NCBI GenBank assembly: GCA_964036275.1
Contig: OZ038434.1
Span: 22,123,879-22,187,878 of the forward strand
Origin: Litoditis marina
Taxonomy: Eukaryota; Nematoda; Chromadorea; Rhabditida; Rhabditidae
Direction of reading: 5' to 3'
Length of the DNA stretch: 64,000 nt
Part shown: positions 63,007 through 64,000 of the stretch, piece by piece
How the letters are laid out: the number at the start of each line of letters is the position of its first letter
Numbering within the stretch: the stretch's first letter is position 1
The notes under the pieces: model-generated
What the model was told of the DNA's origin: nothing
What the model saw: the letters and a program-made list of their open reading frames with translations, nothing else
Database searches by the model: none
Made by a program: the position numbers and the translations under genes

Positions 63007-64000
63007 TTGTCCTCAAGGATGTTGAGAACATTTCCTCGGGACAAAACTTGGACAACCTGTTTACTTTTTGTCTTCAGGAAACCAACTGGACAATCTGTCC
63101 ACTTTTTGTCCTCAAGGATGTTGAGAACATTTCCTCGGGACAAAACTTGGACAACCTGTTTACTTTTTGTCTTTAAAAAACAAACTGGACAATCTGTCCA
63201 CCTTTTGTCCTCAAAGATCTCAAAAAAGATTCCTCAGGACAAAAATTGGACAACCTGTCAACTTTTTGTTTCCAGGAAACAAACTGGACAATCTGTCCAC
63301 TTTTTGTCCTCAAGGATATTGAAAAACTTTCCTCGGGACAAAAATTGGACAACCTGTTTACTTTTTGTCTTCAGGAAACCAACTGGACTGAACAATCTGT
63401 CCACCTTTTGTCCTCAAGGATGTTGAAAACATTACCTCGGGACAAAAATTGGACAATCTGTTCACTTTTTGTCCTCAAGGATGTTGAAAACATTTCCTCA
63501 GGACAAAAATTGGACAACCTGTTAACTCTTTGTCTTCAGGAAACAAACTGGACAATCTGTCCACTTTTTGTCCTCAAGGATATTGAAAAACTTTCCTCGG
63601 GACAAACATTGGACAACCTGTTTACTTTTTGTCTTCAGGAAACAAACTGGACAATCTGTCCATTTTTTGTCCTCAAGGGTGTTGAAAACATTACCTCGGG
63701 ACAAAATTGGACAACTTGTTTACTTTTTGTCTTCAGGAAACCAACTGGACAATCTGTCCACCTTTTGTCCTCAAGGATGTTGAGAACATTTCCTCGGGAC
63801 AAAAATTGGACAACCTGTTTACTTTTTGTCTTCAGGAAACAAACTGGACAATCTGTCCACTTTTTGTCCTCAAGGATGTTGAAAACATTCCCTCGGGACA
63901 AAATTGGACAACCTGTTTACTTTTTGTCTTTAGGAAACAAACTGGACAATCTGTCCACCTTTTGTCCTCAAAGATCTCAAAAAAGATTCCTCAGGACAAA

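Larger units (their letters stand above)
54105..64000 (+). repeat. Satellite C array (38-bp and 61-bp modules; 99- and 160-bp periods)
   Basis: Module A (38 bp) begins GGACAACCTGTTTACTTTTT and ends GGAAACAAACT. Module B (61 bp) begins GGACAATCTGTCCACTTTTT and ends CTCGGGACAAAAATT. A plus B gives 99 bp, and an additional B gives 160 bp. The first 30 bases of A and B are alike, so both probably come from one shorter ancestor. B has three main versions after CTCAAGGAT: GTTGAAAACATT, ATTGAAAAACTT and CTCGAAAAAGATT. On the order of 100 module pairs are present, and the array continues past the window end. Because 99 is a multiple of three and the unit has few stops, frames stay open on both strands for up to 430 codons, but several frames are open at once, so I do not call genes. 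Confidence 0.96.

Noticed and set aside
54101..63901. Open frames of 60-430 codons in satellite C on both strands
   Set aside because: Several frames are open over the same bases, frame changes follow the 61-bp module, and the dyad symmetry makes both strands similar. This is what a stop-poor tandem repeat gives.
1..64000. tRNA, rRNA or other known structured RNA genes, and telomeric TTAGGG-type arrays
   Set aside because: I saw no cloverleaf with anticodon and T-loop signatures, no conserved rRNA text and no telomere repeat run.

Overview
This window is eukaryotic satellite DNA, and I find no gene in it that I can support. Two unrelated tandem-repeat families fill almost all of it. A third, non-satellite component is embedded in the first family: a foldback (long inverted repeat) element and a larger composite built on it. 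The AT-leaning composition, layered higher-order repeats, inverted array blocks and absence of operons or coding structure suggest heterochromatin (pericentromeric, centromeric or subtelomeric) of an animal. I cannot name the species or clade from sequence alone.

Layout. Satellite A (175-bp monomer) runs in one orientation from 1 to about 4,934. It then flips and runs in the opposite orientation from about 4,935 to 40,213, roughly 200 monomers. A 705-bp foldback element at 40,214-40,918 sits exactly where the satellite flips again. A short forward block (40,919 to about 41,804) follows, and then the orientation reverses once more (41,805-43,890). From 43,891 to 53,559 there are three copies of a 2.4-2.6 kb composite: the foldback element, a linker, a 130-bp tandem repeat full of TGACGTCA palindromes, and an AT-rich tail with a C/A-rich microsatellite and a terminal GC hairpin. 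They are separated by 8 and 5 satellite A monomers. Satellite A ends at about 54,107. Satellite C then runs to the window end; it is built from a 38-bp module and a 61-bp module that alternate to give 99- or 160-bp periods.

History. Private mutations show that satellite A evolved by repeated segmental duplication at many scales: 697, 873, 1,220, 1,225, 1,398-1,400, 1,745, 1,923, 2,618 (exactly tandem) and about 3,480 bp. A 1-bp deletion subfamily spread through 28.4-38.9 kb, and a 2-bp deletion marks a 5-mer repeat. All three composites share the same left monomer variant, the same right monomer variant and the same ATT at both edges. This implies one insertion followed by co-amplification with the satellite; near-match uninterrupted versions of that site survive at about 13,311 and 18,557. 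The inversion junctions at 4,934 and 41,804 are the same junction, duplicated.

The many short open frames (61-90 codons in satellite A, up to 430 codons in satellite C) are by-products of stop-poor repeat units. They overlap in several frames and on both strands, and should not be annotated as genes. The most interesting items are the foldback element at the satellite inversion, the co-amplified composite with tandem CRE-like sites, and the dyad symmetry of satellite C.
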